NCBI GenBank assembly: GCA_002480525.1
Contig: DLCH01000068.1
Span: 31,206 to 54,775 of the forward strand
Direction of reading: 5' to 3'
DNA from: Gammaproteobacteria bacterium UBA7803
GTDB lineage: Bacteria; Pseudomonadota; Gammaproteobacteria; Pseudomonadales; Azotimanducaceae
DNA: 23,570 bases
In this document: piece after piece, positions 1 through 6,811 of the stretch
Position numbering within the stretch: position 1 is the first letter of the stretch
Layout of the letters: the number at the start of each line of letters is the position of its first letter
Program-made: the position numbers and the translations under genes
Notes under the pieces: model-generated
Databases searched by the model: none
Seen by the model: the letters and a program-made list of their open reading frames with translations, nothing else
Told to the model about the DNA's origin: nothing

Positions 1-644
1 GGTGCCGGGGCAGCGTCGGCCAGCGTCGCCACCGCGTCTTCGGCGGTCTGCGTCGGCTGGCCCGCCGGGGGCACCTCCGCCGGTGAAGCCGCCTCGGCCT
101 GAGCCGCCGGCCCTTCCGCCAGCCGGACGCCGGAGGCAGCGTCGCCCGCGGCTGCGCCCGCGGCTTCGCCGGAGTCCGCGCCGGCGGCCGAAGGGATGCC
201 GGCGGCGTCAGCGGAGATCTCCGCGGGCGCCGGCTCGGAGCCGTCGGGCCACAGCAGCACCGCGATCAGCACCAGCATCAGCGCCAGCACGCCGCCGGCC
301 CCGCCGAGCACCAGGCCCGGCCGCTGGCGGATCCATTCCCAGATCGGCGGCTCGGACGGCACCTCGGCCTGGGGCGCCAGCGCCTCGGCCTTCGGGTAGT
401 AGGCGAGCAGGGGTTCCGGGTCCAGGTCCAGCAGCCGCGCGTAGGCGCGGACGTAGCCGCGCGCGAACACGGTGCCGGGCAGACGCTCGGCGTCGTCGGC
501 CTCGAGGGCCTCGACGATGGACATGGAGAGATTCAGCGTCTCCGCCACCTCCCGCACGCTGACCTCGAGGGCCTCGCGGCGCTCGCGCAGCACCGGGCCG
601 GGGCGTCGCGGATCTGCTTCCGTCTCCGTGCCCCCGACGCTCAT
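1..644 (-). CDS. rodZ: RodZ-type cytoskeletal/cell-shape protein, partial (C-terminus off the left edge)
   Basis: RodZ is an inner-membrane protein that binds MreB through a cytoplasmic helix-turn-helix domain and helps set rod shape. Reading from ATG at 644, 214 codons are visible. Residues about 16-85 are an HTH_25-type domain (LREREALEV-like start, then a stretch resembling LPGTVFARGYVRAYARLLDLD), typical of this family. Residues 101-107 contain the WEWIRQ segment just before a single transmembrane helix at about 111-132. After that comes an Ala/Pro/Glu-rich periplasmic linker that runs off the window. The C-terminal DUF4115 domain is not visible. The start is supported by an AGAGGG ribosome site inside the end of pilW, five bases before ATG, with only 2 bp between the genes. 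Position after ndk-rlmN-pilW matches the usual order, in which ispG and hisS follow. The domain order makes the call secure; function in this organism is inferred. Confidence 0.9.
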   Translation of the reverse strand, partial: MSVGGTETEADPRRPGPVLRERREALEVSVREVAETLNLSMSIVEALEADDAERLPGTVFARGYVRAYARLLDLDPEPLLAYYPKAEALAPQAEVPSEPPIWEWIRQRPGLVLGGAGGVLALMLVLIAVLLWPDGSEPAPAEISADAAGIPSAAGADSGEAAGAAAGDAASGVRLAEGPAAQAEAASPAEVPPAGQPTQTAEDAVATLADAAPA

Positions 645-646
645 GG

Positions 647-1396
647 TCAGCCCTCTTGCAGGCAGCGTTTCGCTTCCGCGGAATTCGGGAACAGATTCTT
701 CAGCGCGATCTCGTAGCTCGCCTGGCGGTCGGTGTCGCCGGCGCGCCGGGCGAGGCGCAGGCCGAGGCACAGGCTGCGCGGGGTCTGACGGGCCCGCTCA
801 CGGAACATGTCGAAGTAACGGGTCGCTTCCGCATAGTCTCCCGCGTCGTAGGCCAGATGCGCCAGCTCCAGGCCGCTGCGCGGCAGCACCACGTTGAACG
901 ACAGGGCCCGCTCGAAGGCTTCCCGGGCGCGGTCCCGGTTGCCCACCTTCAGCTCGGTCAGGCCGAGATTCTGGTAAGCCACGGCCCGCTCCCGATAGTT
1001 CGGGTCCTGCACCAGCCGGCGCAGCGGGTCCAGCGCGTCCTCGAACCGGCCCTGGCCGTAGAGGAACGTGCCGTAGTTGTTCAGCGCCATGGCGTTGCGC
1101 GGCTCGTGGCGCAGCGCCTGGCGATAGTGATCCTCCGCCAGGTCGGGTTCGCCCTGGGCCTGATAGACCACCGCCATCAGCGTGTGGGCCTCCGCGGAGC
1201 GCGGGTCGATCTCCAGCGCCCGCTCCAGCGGGTCGAGAGCCCGGGTGAACTCGCGCTGCTCCAGGTAGCCGCGGGCCAGATCGAGGCGCGCCTGGAGCTG
1301 CACCGACTTCGGCGCCGGCTGACGCTCGTTGGTGGTTTCCGTGACGCAACCCGTGAGCAGCGCCAGCGCCACCAGCCCGACCACCATGCGGCTCAT
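647..1396 (-). CDS. pilW: Type IV pilus biogenesis/stability lipoprotein PilW (PilF family)
   Basis: This 249-residue protein matches the PilF/PilW pilotin family, outer-membrane lipoproteins that help the PilQ secretin assemble. The N-terminus is a lipoprotein signal: hydrophobic residues 5-14 followed by the lipobox L-T-G-C with Cys17. From about residue 30 there are consecutive TPR repeats, for example LARGYLEQREFTRALDPLE, AEAHTLMAVVYQAQGEPDLA, and NAMALNNYGTFLYGQGRFED. Length agrees with the family (about 250). The ATG at 1396 overlaps the rlmN stop in an ATGA, and a GGAGG lies just upstream, so the start is well supported. Its place between rlmN and rodZ is the conserved gammaproteobacterial arrangement. 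Other type IV pilus genes are not in the window, so pilus function here is inferred from family. Confidence 0.93.
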   Translation of the reverse strand: MSRMVVGLVALALLTGCVTETTNERQPAPKSVQLQARLDLARGYLEQREFTRALDPLERALEIDPRSAEAHTLMAVVYQAQGEPDLAEDHYRQALRHEPRNAMALNNYGTFLYGQGRFEDALDPLRRLVQDPNYRERAVAYQNLGLTELKVGNRDRAREAFERALSFNVVLPRSGLELAHLAYDAGDYAEATRYFDMFRERARQTPRSLCLGLRLARRAGDTDRQASYEIALKNLFPNSAEAKRCLQEG

Positions 1397-2601
1397 GCCA
1401 CCTCCCCGGCCCGGCGACGGGCGATGTAGCGTTCCTTGCGGCGGGTCCGGTCCTCGACCTGGCCGACGAGCTGCCCGCAGGCCGCGTCGATGTCGTCGCC
1501 CCGGGTGGTGCGCAGCATGGTGGCGTAGCCGGCGTTCATCAGCAGGGTCTGGAACGCCCGCACCCGCCCTTCGTCGGGCCGCTGATAACCGGAGCCCGGG
1601 AACGGGTTGAACGGGATCAGGTTGATCTTGCAGCGTACGTCGCGCAGCAGCGCGGCCAGCGCCCGGGCATCCTCCAGGCTGTCGTTGACGCCCTGGAGCA
1701 GGGTGTACTCCATCGTCAGGGAACGCCGCTCGCCGAGCCCGGCCACGTAGTGGCGGCAGGCGGCCAGCAGATCCTCGATCGGATACTTGCGGTTGATGGG
1801 GACCAGCTCGTCGCGCAGCGGGTCGTAGGGCGCATGCAGGGAAATGGCCAGGGACACGTCGGACACCTCGGCCAGGCGATAGATGCCCGGCACCACCCCG
1901 GCGGTGGAGATCGTCACCCGGCGCTTGGAGATGCCGAACGCCAAGTCGTCCATCATGAGGTCGGTGGCCGCGACCACGTTGTCGAAGTTCAGCAGCGGCT
2001 CGCCCATGCCCATCAGCACGACGTTGGTCACGCCGCCGGGCTCGCCGGGGCGCACCACCTCGCCCGGCGCCGCGCGGGCCCGGAGCTCCGCGTCGGCGAG
2101 CCAAACCTGGCCGACGATGTCGGAGGTGGAGAGGTTGCCGTTGAACCCCTGCTTGCCCGTCGAGCAGAAGCTGCAGTCGAGCATGCAGCCGACCTGGGAG
2201 GACACGCACAGGGTGTTGCGGCCCTTGTCGGGAATGAGCACGGTCTCCACGCAGTTGCCGTTGGCCACGCGGACGATCCACTTGACGGTGCCGTCCCGGG
2301 ATTCCTTGCGGGTGACCACCTCCGGCAGGTCGAAGCGGGCGACCTCCTTGAGCCAGGCCCGCTGACGCTTGGACAGGTCGGTCATGGCGTCGACGTCGAG
2401 AACGCCGCGGTGGTACATCCACTTCATGATCTGCCGGGCACGAAACGCCTTCTCGCCCTGCTCCACGAAGAAGGCTTCCATCTGCGCCCGGGACAGCGAG
2501 AACAGGTTCACCCGTTCGCCATCCGCGGCGGACGGCGCGGCATCACCCTCCCCGGCGCCGGGGACGGCGTTGTGGTTGTCGACGCGGGCCTCGGAAGTCA
2601 C
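1393..2601 (-). CDS. rlmN: Dual-specificity 23S rRNA A2503 / tRNA A37 C2-methyltransferase RlmN
   Basis: This radical-SAM enzyme methylates C2 of adenine 2503 in 23S rRNA and A37 in several tRNAs. The 402-residue product shows the radical-SAM cluster CX3CX2C at Cys139, Cys143 and Cys146, the upstream Cys132 (in TLCVSSQVGC), and the methyl-carrier Cys375 near the C-terminus (in DIDAACGQL), so all catalytic cysteines are present. The SAM-binding GMGEPLLN motif lies at about residues 198-205. The start is GTG at 2601, 8 bp after the ndk stop. No strong ribosome site is visible, so translation may be coupled to ndk, and the first ~25 residues (rich in Ala, Gly, Asp) are longer than usual; a later start cannot be excluded. 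It overlaps pilW by 4 bp. Family assignment is certain. Confidence 0.97.
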   Translation of the reverse strand: MTSEARVDNHNAVPGAGEGDAAPSAADGERVNLFSLSRAQMEAFFVEQGEKAFRARQIMKWMYHRGVLDVDAMTDLSKRQRAWLKEVARFDLPEVVTRKESRDGTVKWIVRVANGNCVETVLIPDKGRNTLCVSSQVGCMLDCSFCSTGKQGFNGNLSTSDIVGQVWLADAELRARAAPGEVVRPGEPGGVTNVVLMGMGEPLLNFDNVVAATDLMMDDLAFGISKRRVTISTAGVVPGIYRLAEVSDVSLAISLHAPYDPLRDELVPINRKYPIEDLLAACRHYVAGLGERRSLTMEYTLLQGVNDSLEDARALAALLRDVRCKINLIPFNPFPGSGYQRPDEGRVRAFQTLLMNAGYATMLRTTRGDDIDAACGQLVGQVEDRTRRKERYIARRRAGEVA

Positions 2602-2609
2602 GCTGCGGC

Positions 2610-3038
2610 TCAGTCTCTGGAACAGATGTCGTCGGGGCCGAAGAAGAACTCGATCTCACGCGCCGCCGAGGCCGGCGAGTCCGACCCGTGCACCGCGTTG
2701 GCTTCGACGGATTCGGCGAAATCCGCGCGGATGGTGCCCGGCTCCGCGTCCTTCGGATTGGTCGCACCCATCAGCTTGCGGTTGGCGGCGATGGCATTAT
2801 CACCTTCGAGCACCTGTACCACCACCGGGCCGGAGGTCATGTAGGCGACCAGATCGCCGTAGAACGGCTTGCCGTCGTGCTCGGCGTAGAACCCGCGGGC
2901 CTGCGCTTCGGTCAGGCGCAGCATCCGGGCGGCAACCACCCGCAGCCCGTTCTTCTCGAACCGCGAGACGATCTCGCCGATCAGATTGCGGGCGACCGCA
3001 TCGGGCTTGATGATGGAAAAAGTGCGCTCGACTGCCAT
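2610..3038 (-). CDS. ndk: Nucleoside diphosphate kinase
   Basis: Ndk transfers the gamma phosphate of ATP to nucleoside diphosphates through a phosphohistidine. The 142-residue length is standard. The catalytic His117 lies in NAVHGSDS, and the N-terminal FSIIKPDAV and the NPKDAEPGTIR segment are family signatures. The ATG at 3038 is preceded by GGAGAG five bases upstream. It is the first gene of the ndk-rlmN-pilW-rodZ operon and has its own promoter at 3148-3174, giving an untranslated leader of about 100 bases. Nothing is missing or odd in the protein. Confidence 0.98.
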   Translation of the reverse strand: MAVERTFSIIKPDAVARNLIGEIVSRFEKNGLRVVAARMLRLTEAQARGFYAEHDGKPFYGDLVAYMTSGPVVVQVLEGDNAIAANRKLMGATNPKDAEPGTIRADFAESVEANAVHGSDSPASAAREIEFFFGPDDICSRD

Positions 3039-3147
3039 GAATCTCTCCGAGTTGTCTTGAATCCGGGCCTTGAATACCGATGCTCGGTCCGCAAACCGCG
3101 TCTATGTAATTGAAAAACCTGGGAATGAGGCACCGCAGCGGCCGCGT

Positions 3148-3174
3148 ATTATACGCGTTTGACGTGCAGATCAA
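3148..3174 (-). promoter_or_regulatory. Sigma-70 promoter for the ndk operon
   Basis: On the minus strand a perfect TATAAT -10 box occupies 3148-3153. A -35 candidate is TTTGAT at 3170-3175 (spacing 16) or TTGATC at 3169-3174 (spacing 15). Transcription would start near 3141. This is the best -10 match in the window and stands out in very GC-rich DNA. It lies in the 162-bp gap between iscS (ends 3201) and ndk (starts 3038). Confidence 0.75.
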
Positions 3175-3180
3175 ACGCGT
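3153..3180. repeat. Perfect 10-bp-arm dyad overlapping the ndk promoter (operator candidate)
   Basis: ACGCGTTTGA at 3153-3162 and TCAAACGCGT at 3171-3180 are exact inverted copies separated by 8 bases. The dyad covers the -35 and the spacer and touches the last base of the -10 of the ndk promoter, where a repressor site would lie. It has no T tract on either side, so a rho-independent terminator for iscS is unlikely. The binding protein is unknown to me. Confidence 0.6.
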
Positions 3181-3200
3181 TTGTGGACGCGCCGCGGCGG

Positions 3201-4364
3201 TCAGGGCATGGCGACGGGATTGGCCTCCCGCAGCCGGTTCACGACGTCGGCGACCCGCTGGCCGACGTGGTCCACGTCCGCCTGGGTCGTGTAGCGGCCG
3301 ACCGTGAAGCGCAGCGACGCGTGGGCGAGATCGTCGGGAACGTTCAGCGCCCGCAGCACGTAGGACGGTTCGACACTGGCCGAAGTGCAGGCGGACCCGG
3401 TGGACACCGCCACGTCGTCGAGGGCCATCAGCAGCGTCTCGCCGTCGACCCCCTCGAAGGACACGTTGACGAGACCGGGCAGCCGGCGCTCGCGGTCGCC
3501 GTTCAGGCGGGTGCCCGGGACCTGCAGCAGGTGCGCCAGCAGACGTTCCCGCAGGCCCAGGATCCGGGCGTTCTCCCGCTCCATGTCACGCATCAGGATG
3601 GCGCTGGCTTCGCCGAGGCCGACGATCTGGTGGGTCGCCAGCGTGCCGGAGCGCATCCCCCGCTCGTGACCGCCGCCGTGGATCAGCGGCGTCAGCCGGA
3701 TCGGCGGATCGCGGCGCACGTACAGGGCGCCCATGCCCTTCGGGCCGTACATCTTGTGGGCGGAGATCGACACCAGGTCGACGGGCATGGACCGAACGTC
3801 GATGGGCACCTTGCCGGCGGTCTGGGCCGCGTCCGTGTGAAACGGCACGCCGGCCTCCCGGCACACCGCGCCGATGGCCGCGATGTCGTTGATCACGCCG
3901 ATCTCGTTGTTGGCGTGCATGATCGACACCACCAGGGTGTCGGGCCGGATGGCGTCGCGCACCTGGGCGGGCGTGACGAGGCCGTCCGCGCCAGGGGTGA
4001 GATAGGTGACCTCGAAGCCCTTGCCTTCGAGATAGCCGCAGGTGTCCAGCACCGCCTTGTGCTCGATCCGGCTGGTGACGATGTGACGGCGGCTGGCCCC
4101 GTCGGCCAGGCCCTTGATCGCCAGGTTGTCCGATTCTGTGGCGCCGGAGGTCCAGACGATCTCCCGGGGATCGGCGTTCAGCAGCGCCGCCACCTGGGTG
4201 CGCGCCTCCTCCACCGCTTCCTCGGCCTGCCAGCCGTACAGGTGGGAACGCGAGGCCGGATTGCCGAAGTTGCCTTCCACCAGCAGGCAGGCGCTCATCT
4301 TCTGCGCCACCCGCGGGTCCACCGGCGTGGTCGCGGCGTAGTCGAGGTACACCGGCTTCTTCAC
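3201..4364 (-). CDS. iscS: Cysteine desulfurase IscS, short form lacking the C-terminal tail
   Basis: IscS is a PLP enzyme that takes sulfur from cysteine and passes it on for Fe-S clusters and thio-modified tRNAs. In this 387-residue protein the key residues are present: His102 (IEHKAVLDTC), Asp178 (FHTDAAQ), PLP Lys204 (SAHKMYGPKG), and the active-site Cys326 (STGSACTSAS). The GTG at 4364 overlaps the iscR stop by 4 bp (GTGA), and VKKPVYLDYAATTP is the canonical beginning. E. coli IscS is 404 residues; here the chain stops after RLREANPVAMP, so the last ~17 residues, part of the IscU-docking region in E. coli, are absent. No iscU, iscA, hscB, hscA or fdx follows; the next feature is the ndk promoter. 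A role mainly in tRNA thiolation or with another scaffold is inference. Confidence 0.95.
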   Translation of the reverse strand: MKKPVYLDYAATTPVDPRVAQKMSACLLVEGNFGNPASRSHLYGWQAEEAVEEARTQVAALLNADPREIVWTSGATESDNLAIKGLADGASRRHIVTSRIEHKAVLDTCGYLEGKGFEVTYLTPGADGLVTPAQVRDAIRPDTLVVSIMHANNEIGVINDIAAIGAVCREAGVPFHTDAAQTAGKVPIDVRSMPVDLVSISAHKMYGPKGMGALYVRRDPPIRLTPLIHGGGHERGMRSGTLATHQIVGLGEASAILMRDMERENARILGLRERLLAHLLQVPGTRLNGDRERRLPGLVNVSFEGVDGETLLMALDDVAVSTGSACTSASVEPSYVLRALNVPDDLAHASLRFTVGRYTTQADVDHVGQRVADVVNRLREANPVAMP

Positions 4365-4822
4365 GGCACGGTCCGGGCGGCGATCAGATCGGAATCCTGG
4401 CGATGGGCGACATGGCGCACGTCCCGCTGGGCCACCAGATCGGCCAGGGTGACGCCGGACAGGAACTCGTCGATGCGGCTGGACAGCGCGGTCCACAGAT
4501 CGTGGGTCAGGCAGGTGGCGCCGTCCTGGCAGTCCGCGGTGCCCTTGCAGCGGGTGGCGTCGACCCCCTCGCCCACGGCCGCGATGATGTGCGACACGTT
4601 GACGTCGGCGAGGTCGGCGGCCAGCTCGTAGCCGCCGCCGGGGCCGCGCACGCTGCACAGCAGTCCGGCACGCTTCAGCTTGCTGAAGAGCTGCTCCAGA
4701 TAGGCGCTGGAGATGCCCTGGCGCTCCGCCACTTCGGCCACGCTGACCGGGCCGCGCTCCCGATGCAGCGCGATGTCGAGCATGGCCGTGACGGCATACC
4801 GGCCTTTGGTGGTCAGTCGCAT
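4361..4822 (-). CDS. iscR: Fe-S cluster-responsive transcription regulator IscR (Rrf2 family)
   Basis: IscR senses Fe-S status by carrying a [2Fe-2S] cluster and represses its own operon when loaded. The 153-residue product has the Rrf2 winged helix at residues 1-65 (begins MRLTTKGRYAVTAM, recognition region SSAYLEQLFSKLKRAGL). The cluster ligands Cys92, Cys98, Cys104 and His107 are at exactly the positions known for E. coli. The ATG at 4822 gives the canonical N-terminus. There is no ribosome site upstream, and the promoter -10 ends 7 bases before ATG, so the message may be leaderless. The C-terminal tail is shorter than in E. coli. It lies downstream of trmJ and overlaps iscS by 4 bp. An IscR site lies at 4838-4862, so feedback control is likely. 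Confidence 0.97.
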   Translation of the reverse strand: MRLTTKGRYAVTAMLDIALHRERGPVSVAEVAERQGISSAYLEQLFSKLKRAGLLCSVRGPGGGYELAADLADVNVSHIIAAVGEGVDATRCKGTADCQDGATCLTHDLWTALSSRIDEFLSGVTLADLVAQRDVRHVAHRQDSDLIAARTVP

Positions 4823-4829
4823 GGCCGCG

Positions 4830-4858
4830 AGTATGCAATACCCGAGTAAATTGGTCCA
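4830..4858 (-). promoter_or_regulatory. Probable iscR promoter, close to the start codon
   Basis: On the minus strand a -35 TGGACC (4853-4858) and a -10 CATACT (4830-4835) are separated by 17 bases. Each matches four of six consensus positions. The -10 ends 7 bases before the iscR ATG, so the transcript would have almost no leader. The promoter lies inside the IscR site. Confidence 0.45.
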
Positions 4859-4862
4859 CTAT
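4838..4862 (-). promoter_or_regulatory. Type-1 IscR binding site upstream of iscR
   Basis: The 25 bases read on the minus strand begin ATAGTGGACC and end ACTCGGGTAT. Compared from memory with the E. coli type-1 consensus (ATASYYGACT, RWWW, YAGTCRRSTAT), 22 of 25 positions agree. The site covers the probable -35 and spacer, as expected for repression by holo-IscR. It ends 15 bases before the iscR start. Confidence 0.8.
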
Positions 4863-4909
4863 TCCGCCGGGGCCGGCCGCCGCACCTGGCCCTGCCGCCG
4901 GCCGGAACG

Positions 4910-5674
4910 TCAGCGCCCGGCGGGGTCCAGTTCCTTGAGGATGCCGCGCAGCATCTGCACCTCGTGCTGGTCGAGCTGGGCCCGCAGGAACAGCCGCCGC
5001 AGCCGGGTCATGGTCTGGCCGGGATTGGCGGGGTCGTGGAAACCGCTGCGGGTGAGCACGCCCTCCAGGTGCTCCAGCATGCCGGTGACGGCTTCGGAGG
5101 TGGCGGGGGGATGGTCCCAGGCCGCCAGCGGCGGCGCCTCGGCTTCGCTCTGCTTGAACAGCTCGTAGCACACGACCTGCACCGCCATGGCCAGATTCAG
5201 CGAGGGATAGGCCGGGTTGGCCGGGATCTGCAGGTGGCAGTGGCAGCGCTGCAGCTCCTCGTTGGACAGCCCGTTGGTCTCGCGGCCGAACAGCACCGCG
5301 ATGCGGCTGCCGGCCGGCCGGGCGAGGATGTCCGCGGCCACACCCGCCGCCGGCTTCACCGGCCAGGGTATGCGCCGGGAGCGCGTGCTGGTGCCGACCA
5401 CCCAGTCGCAGTCGGCGATGGCCTCGTCCACGGAGTCGAACACGGCGACGGCGTCCAGCACGTCGCCGGCGCCGGCCGCGCGCCATTCCGCCTGGGGGTC
5501 CGGAAACCGCTTGGGATTGACCACCGCCAGGCGCGACAGCCCCATGGTCTTCAGCGCCCTGGCGGCGCCGCCGATGTTGCCGGGGTGGCTGGGCTCCACC
5601 AGCACCACGCGCACGCGATCGAGGCGCGGATCGGTCGGTACGGCGGGAGCGTCGTCTGGAGAGCTGTCGGTCAC
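4910..5674 (-). CDS. trmJ: tRNA (cytidine/uridine-2'-O-)-methyltransferase TrmJ
   Basis: TrmJ methylates the ribose of nucleotide 32 in the anticodon loop of several tRNAs. The 254-residue protein has the SPOUT methyltransferase fold signatures: VEPSHPGNIGGAARALKTMG at residues 26-45, FGRETNGLSNEEL at 129-141, and the knot segment IPANPAYPSLNLAMAVQVV at about 150-168. A helical C-terminal extension (about 200-250) fits TrmJ and not the shorter TrmL. The start is GTG at 5674, with AGAGGA five to six bases upstream. It diverges from suhB and precedes iscR, as in E. coli. The ~20 residues before DRVRVVLVEP are a variable extension. Confidence 0.95.
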   Translation of the reverse strand: MTDSSPDDAPAVPTDPRLDRVRVVLVEPSHPGNIGGAARALKTMGLSRLAVVNPKRFPDPQAEWRAAGAGDVLDAVAVFDSVDEAIADCDWVVGTSTRSRRIPWPVKPAAGVAADILARPAGSRIAVLFGRETNGLSNEELQRCHCHLQIPANPAYPSLNLAMAVQVVCYELFKQSEAEAPPLAAWDHPPATSEAVTGMLEHLEGVLTRSGFHDPANPGQTMTRLRRLFLRAQLDQHEVQMLRGILKELDPAGR

Positions 5675-5752
5675 GGAATCCTCTTGCGTCGAACTGTCAT
5701 CGGCCTCGCGGCGCTGCTAGGATACCGCGCCTTTCAAGTCGCAGCCCTTCAC

Positions 5753-6571
5753 ATGCAGCCACAGGCCAACATCGCCCTGCGCGCCGCCCGCCAGGCCGGG
5801 CAGATCATGCTCCGCGCCATGGACCGGCTCGACACCCTGGACGTTCGCGAGAAGGCCCGCAACGACTTCGTGTCGAACGTCGACCGCGAGGCCGAGACCG
5901 CCATCGTCGACGCCCTGCACAAGGCCTACCCGGAGCACGGCATCGTCGGCGAGGAGCACGGTCAGTCCTACTCGGGCAGCCGCGCCGGCGCGGACACCGA
6001 GTTCACCTGGATCATCGACCCGCTCGACGGCACCACCAACTACCTGCAGGGCATCCCCCACTTCTGCGTCTCCATCGCGCTGAAGAAAGGCCGCCAGCTC
6101 GAGCACGGCGTGATCTTCGACCCGCTGCGCAACGAGGCGTTCGTCGCCTCCCGCGGCTACGGCGCTCAGCTCAACGGCAAGCGCATCCGCGCCAGCCGCA
6201 CCACGCGGCTCGAGGAGAGCGTGCTCGCCACCGGCATTCCCCCCGGCGCCATCAAGCCCCACCTCGACGCCTACATGGACATGCTCAAGGACTTCACGGC
6301 CACCTGCCGCGGCATCCGCCGGGCGGGCTCCGCCGCCCTGGACCTGGCCTACGTGGCGGCCGGCCGGGTCGACGGGTTCTGGGAATTCGCGCTGTCCCCC
6401 TGGGACGTCGCCGCCGGAGCGGTGATCGTGCGCGAGGCCGGCGGCTTCGTCGGCACGCCGTCGGGGCGCGACGATTTCCTGGAGAGCGGCAACATCGTGG
6501 CGGCCAACGTGAAGGTGTTCAAGCTGATGGTGCAGCATCTGCGGCCGCATCTGACGAAGGATCTGCGGTAG
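5753..6571 (+). CDS. suhB: Inositol monophosphatase family protein SuhB
   Basis: SuhB hydrolyses inositol-1-phosphate in vitro, and in E. coli its main role is as a ribosomal RNA antitermination factor that helps rRNA maturation. The 272-residue product has the metal-binding motifs of the family: Glu67 (VGEEHG), Asp89 and Asp92 (IIDPLDGTTNY at 87-97), and Trp217-Asp218 (SPWDVAAGA). Length and start (MQPQANIALRAARQAG) match SuhB. The intergenic region to trmJ is 78 bp and holds a weak TAGGAT -10 candidate. It is transcribed away from trmJ and towards secF, with a REP array in between. Confidence 0.95.
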   Translation: MQPQANIALRAARQAGQIMLRAMDRLDTLDVREKARNDFVSNVDREAETAIVDALHKAYPEHGIVGEEHGQSYSGSRAGADTEFTWIIDPLDGTTNYLQGIPHFCVSIALKKGRQLEHGVIFDPLRNEAFVASRGYGAQLNGKRIRASRTTRLEESVLATGIPPGAIKPHLDAYMDMLKDFTATCRGIRRAGSAALDLAYVAAGRVDGFWEFALSPWDVAAGAVIVREAGGFVGTPSGRDDFLESGNIVAANVKVFKLMVQHLRPHLTKDLR

Positions 6572-6582
6572 CCGCAGCGGCC

Positions 6583-6651
6583 GATCGCGGCCGGGAGGCC
6601 GCTCCTACAGGGCGCGGCGTTCTTCGTGGGAGCGGCCTCCCGGCCGCGATC
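6583..6651. terminator. Long hairpin from head-to-head REP units between suhB and secF
   Basis: The inverted unit (6583-6608) and the first direct unit (6626-6651) can pair over 26 bp with one G-U wobble and a 17-base loop. Such a structure can stall RNA polymerase or protect 3' ends of both suhB and secF transcripts. There is no T tract, so intrinsic termination is not shown. Confidence 0.4.
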
Positions 6652-6781
6652 GGGGCGCGAGCTGCTTCGTGGGAGCGGCCTCCCGGCCGCGATCCGAAGC
6701 GCGAGGTGCTTCGTGGGAGCGGCCTCCCGGCCGCGATCGGGGCGCGAGCTGCTTCGTGGGAGCGGCCTCCCGGCCGCGATC
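6583..6781. repeat. REP-like palindromic repeat array (1 inverted + 4 direct units)
   Basis: A 26-bp unit, GTGGGAGCGGCCTCCCGGCC followed by GCGATC, occurs at 6626-6651, 6669-6694, 6713-6738 and 6756-6781, all exact. The period is 43-44 bp. An inverted copy differing at one base (GTAGG) is at 6583-6608. Each unit contains the palindrome GCGGCC-TCCC-GGCCGC. The spacers of 17-18 bp are also similar (two read GGGCGCGAGCTGCTTC). This is the form of bacterial REP/BIME elements, usually moved by TnpA-REP (RAYT) transposases encoded elsewhere. It lies between the 3' ends of convergent suhB and secF, the typical location. No transposase is in the window. Bases 6782-6811 hold nothing I recognise. Confidence 0.9.
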
Positions 6782-6811
6782 GGCCCGGGCCCGACCACCC
6801 CCGGCCCGCCC

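Noticed and set aside
647..2422. 591-codon frame apparently fusing a long N-terminal part to PilW
   Set aside because: The first ~340 residues are an out-of-frame reading of rlmN; the lipoprotein start and ribosome site at 1396 define pilW.
3153..3180. FNR box or rho-independent terminator
   Set aside because: The gap between TTGA and TCAA is 8 and not 6 bases, and there is no T tract after the hairpin.
3159..4631. 490-codon open frame on the plus strand opposite iscS/iscR
   Set aside because: It is antisense to genes with intact active sites, is low in complexity (Gly, Val, His, Arg), and has no family motif; such frames are common in GC-rich DNA.
6583..6781. CRISPR array
   Set aside because: Units are palindromic, one is inverted, spacers are only 17-18 bp and alike, and no cas genes are present; this is a REP array.
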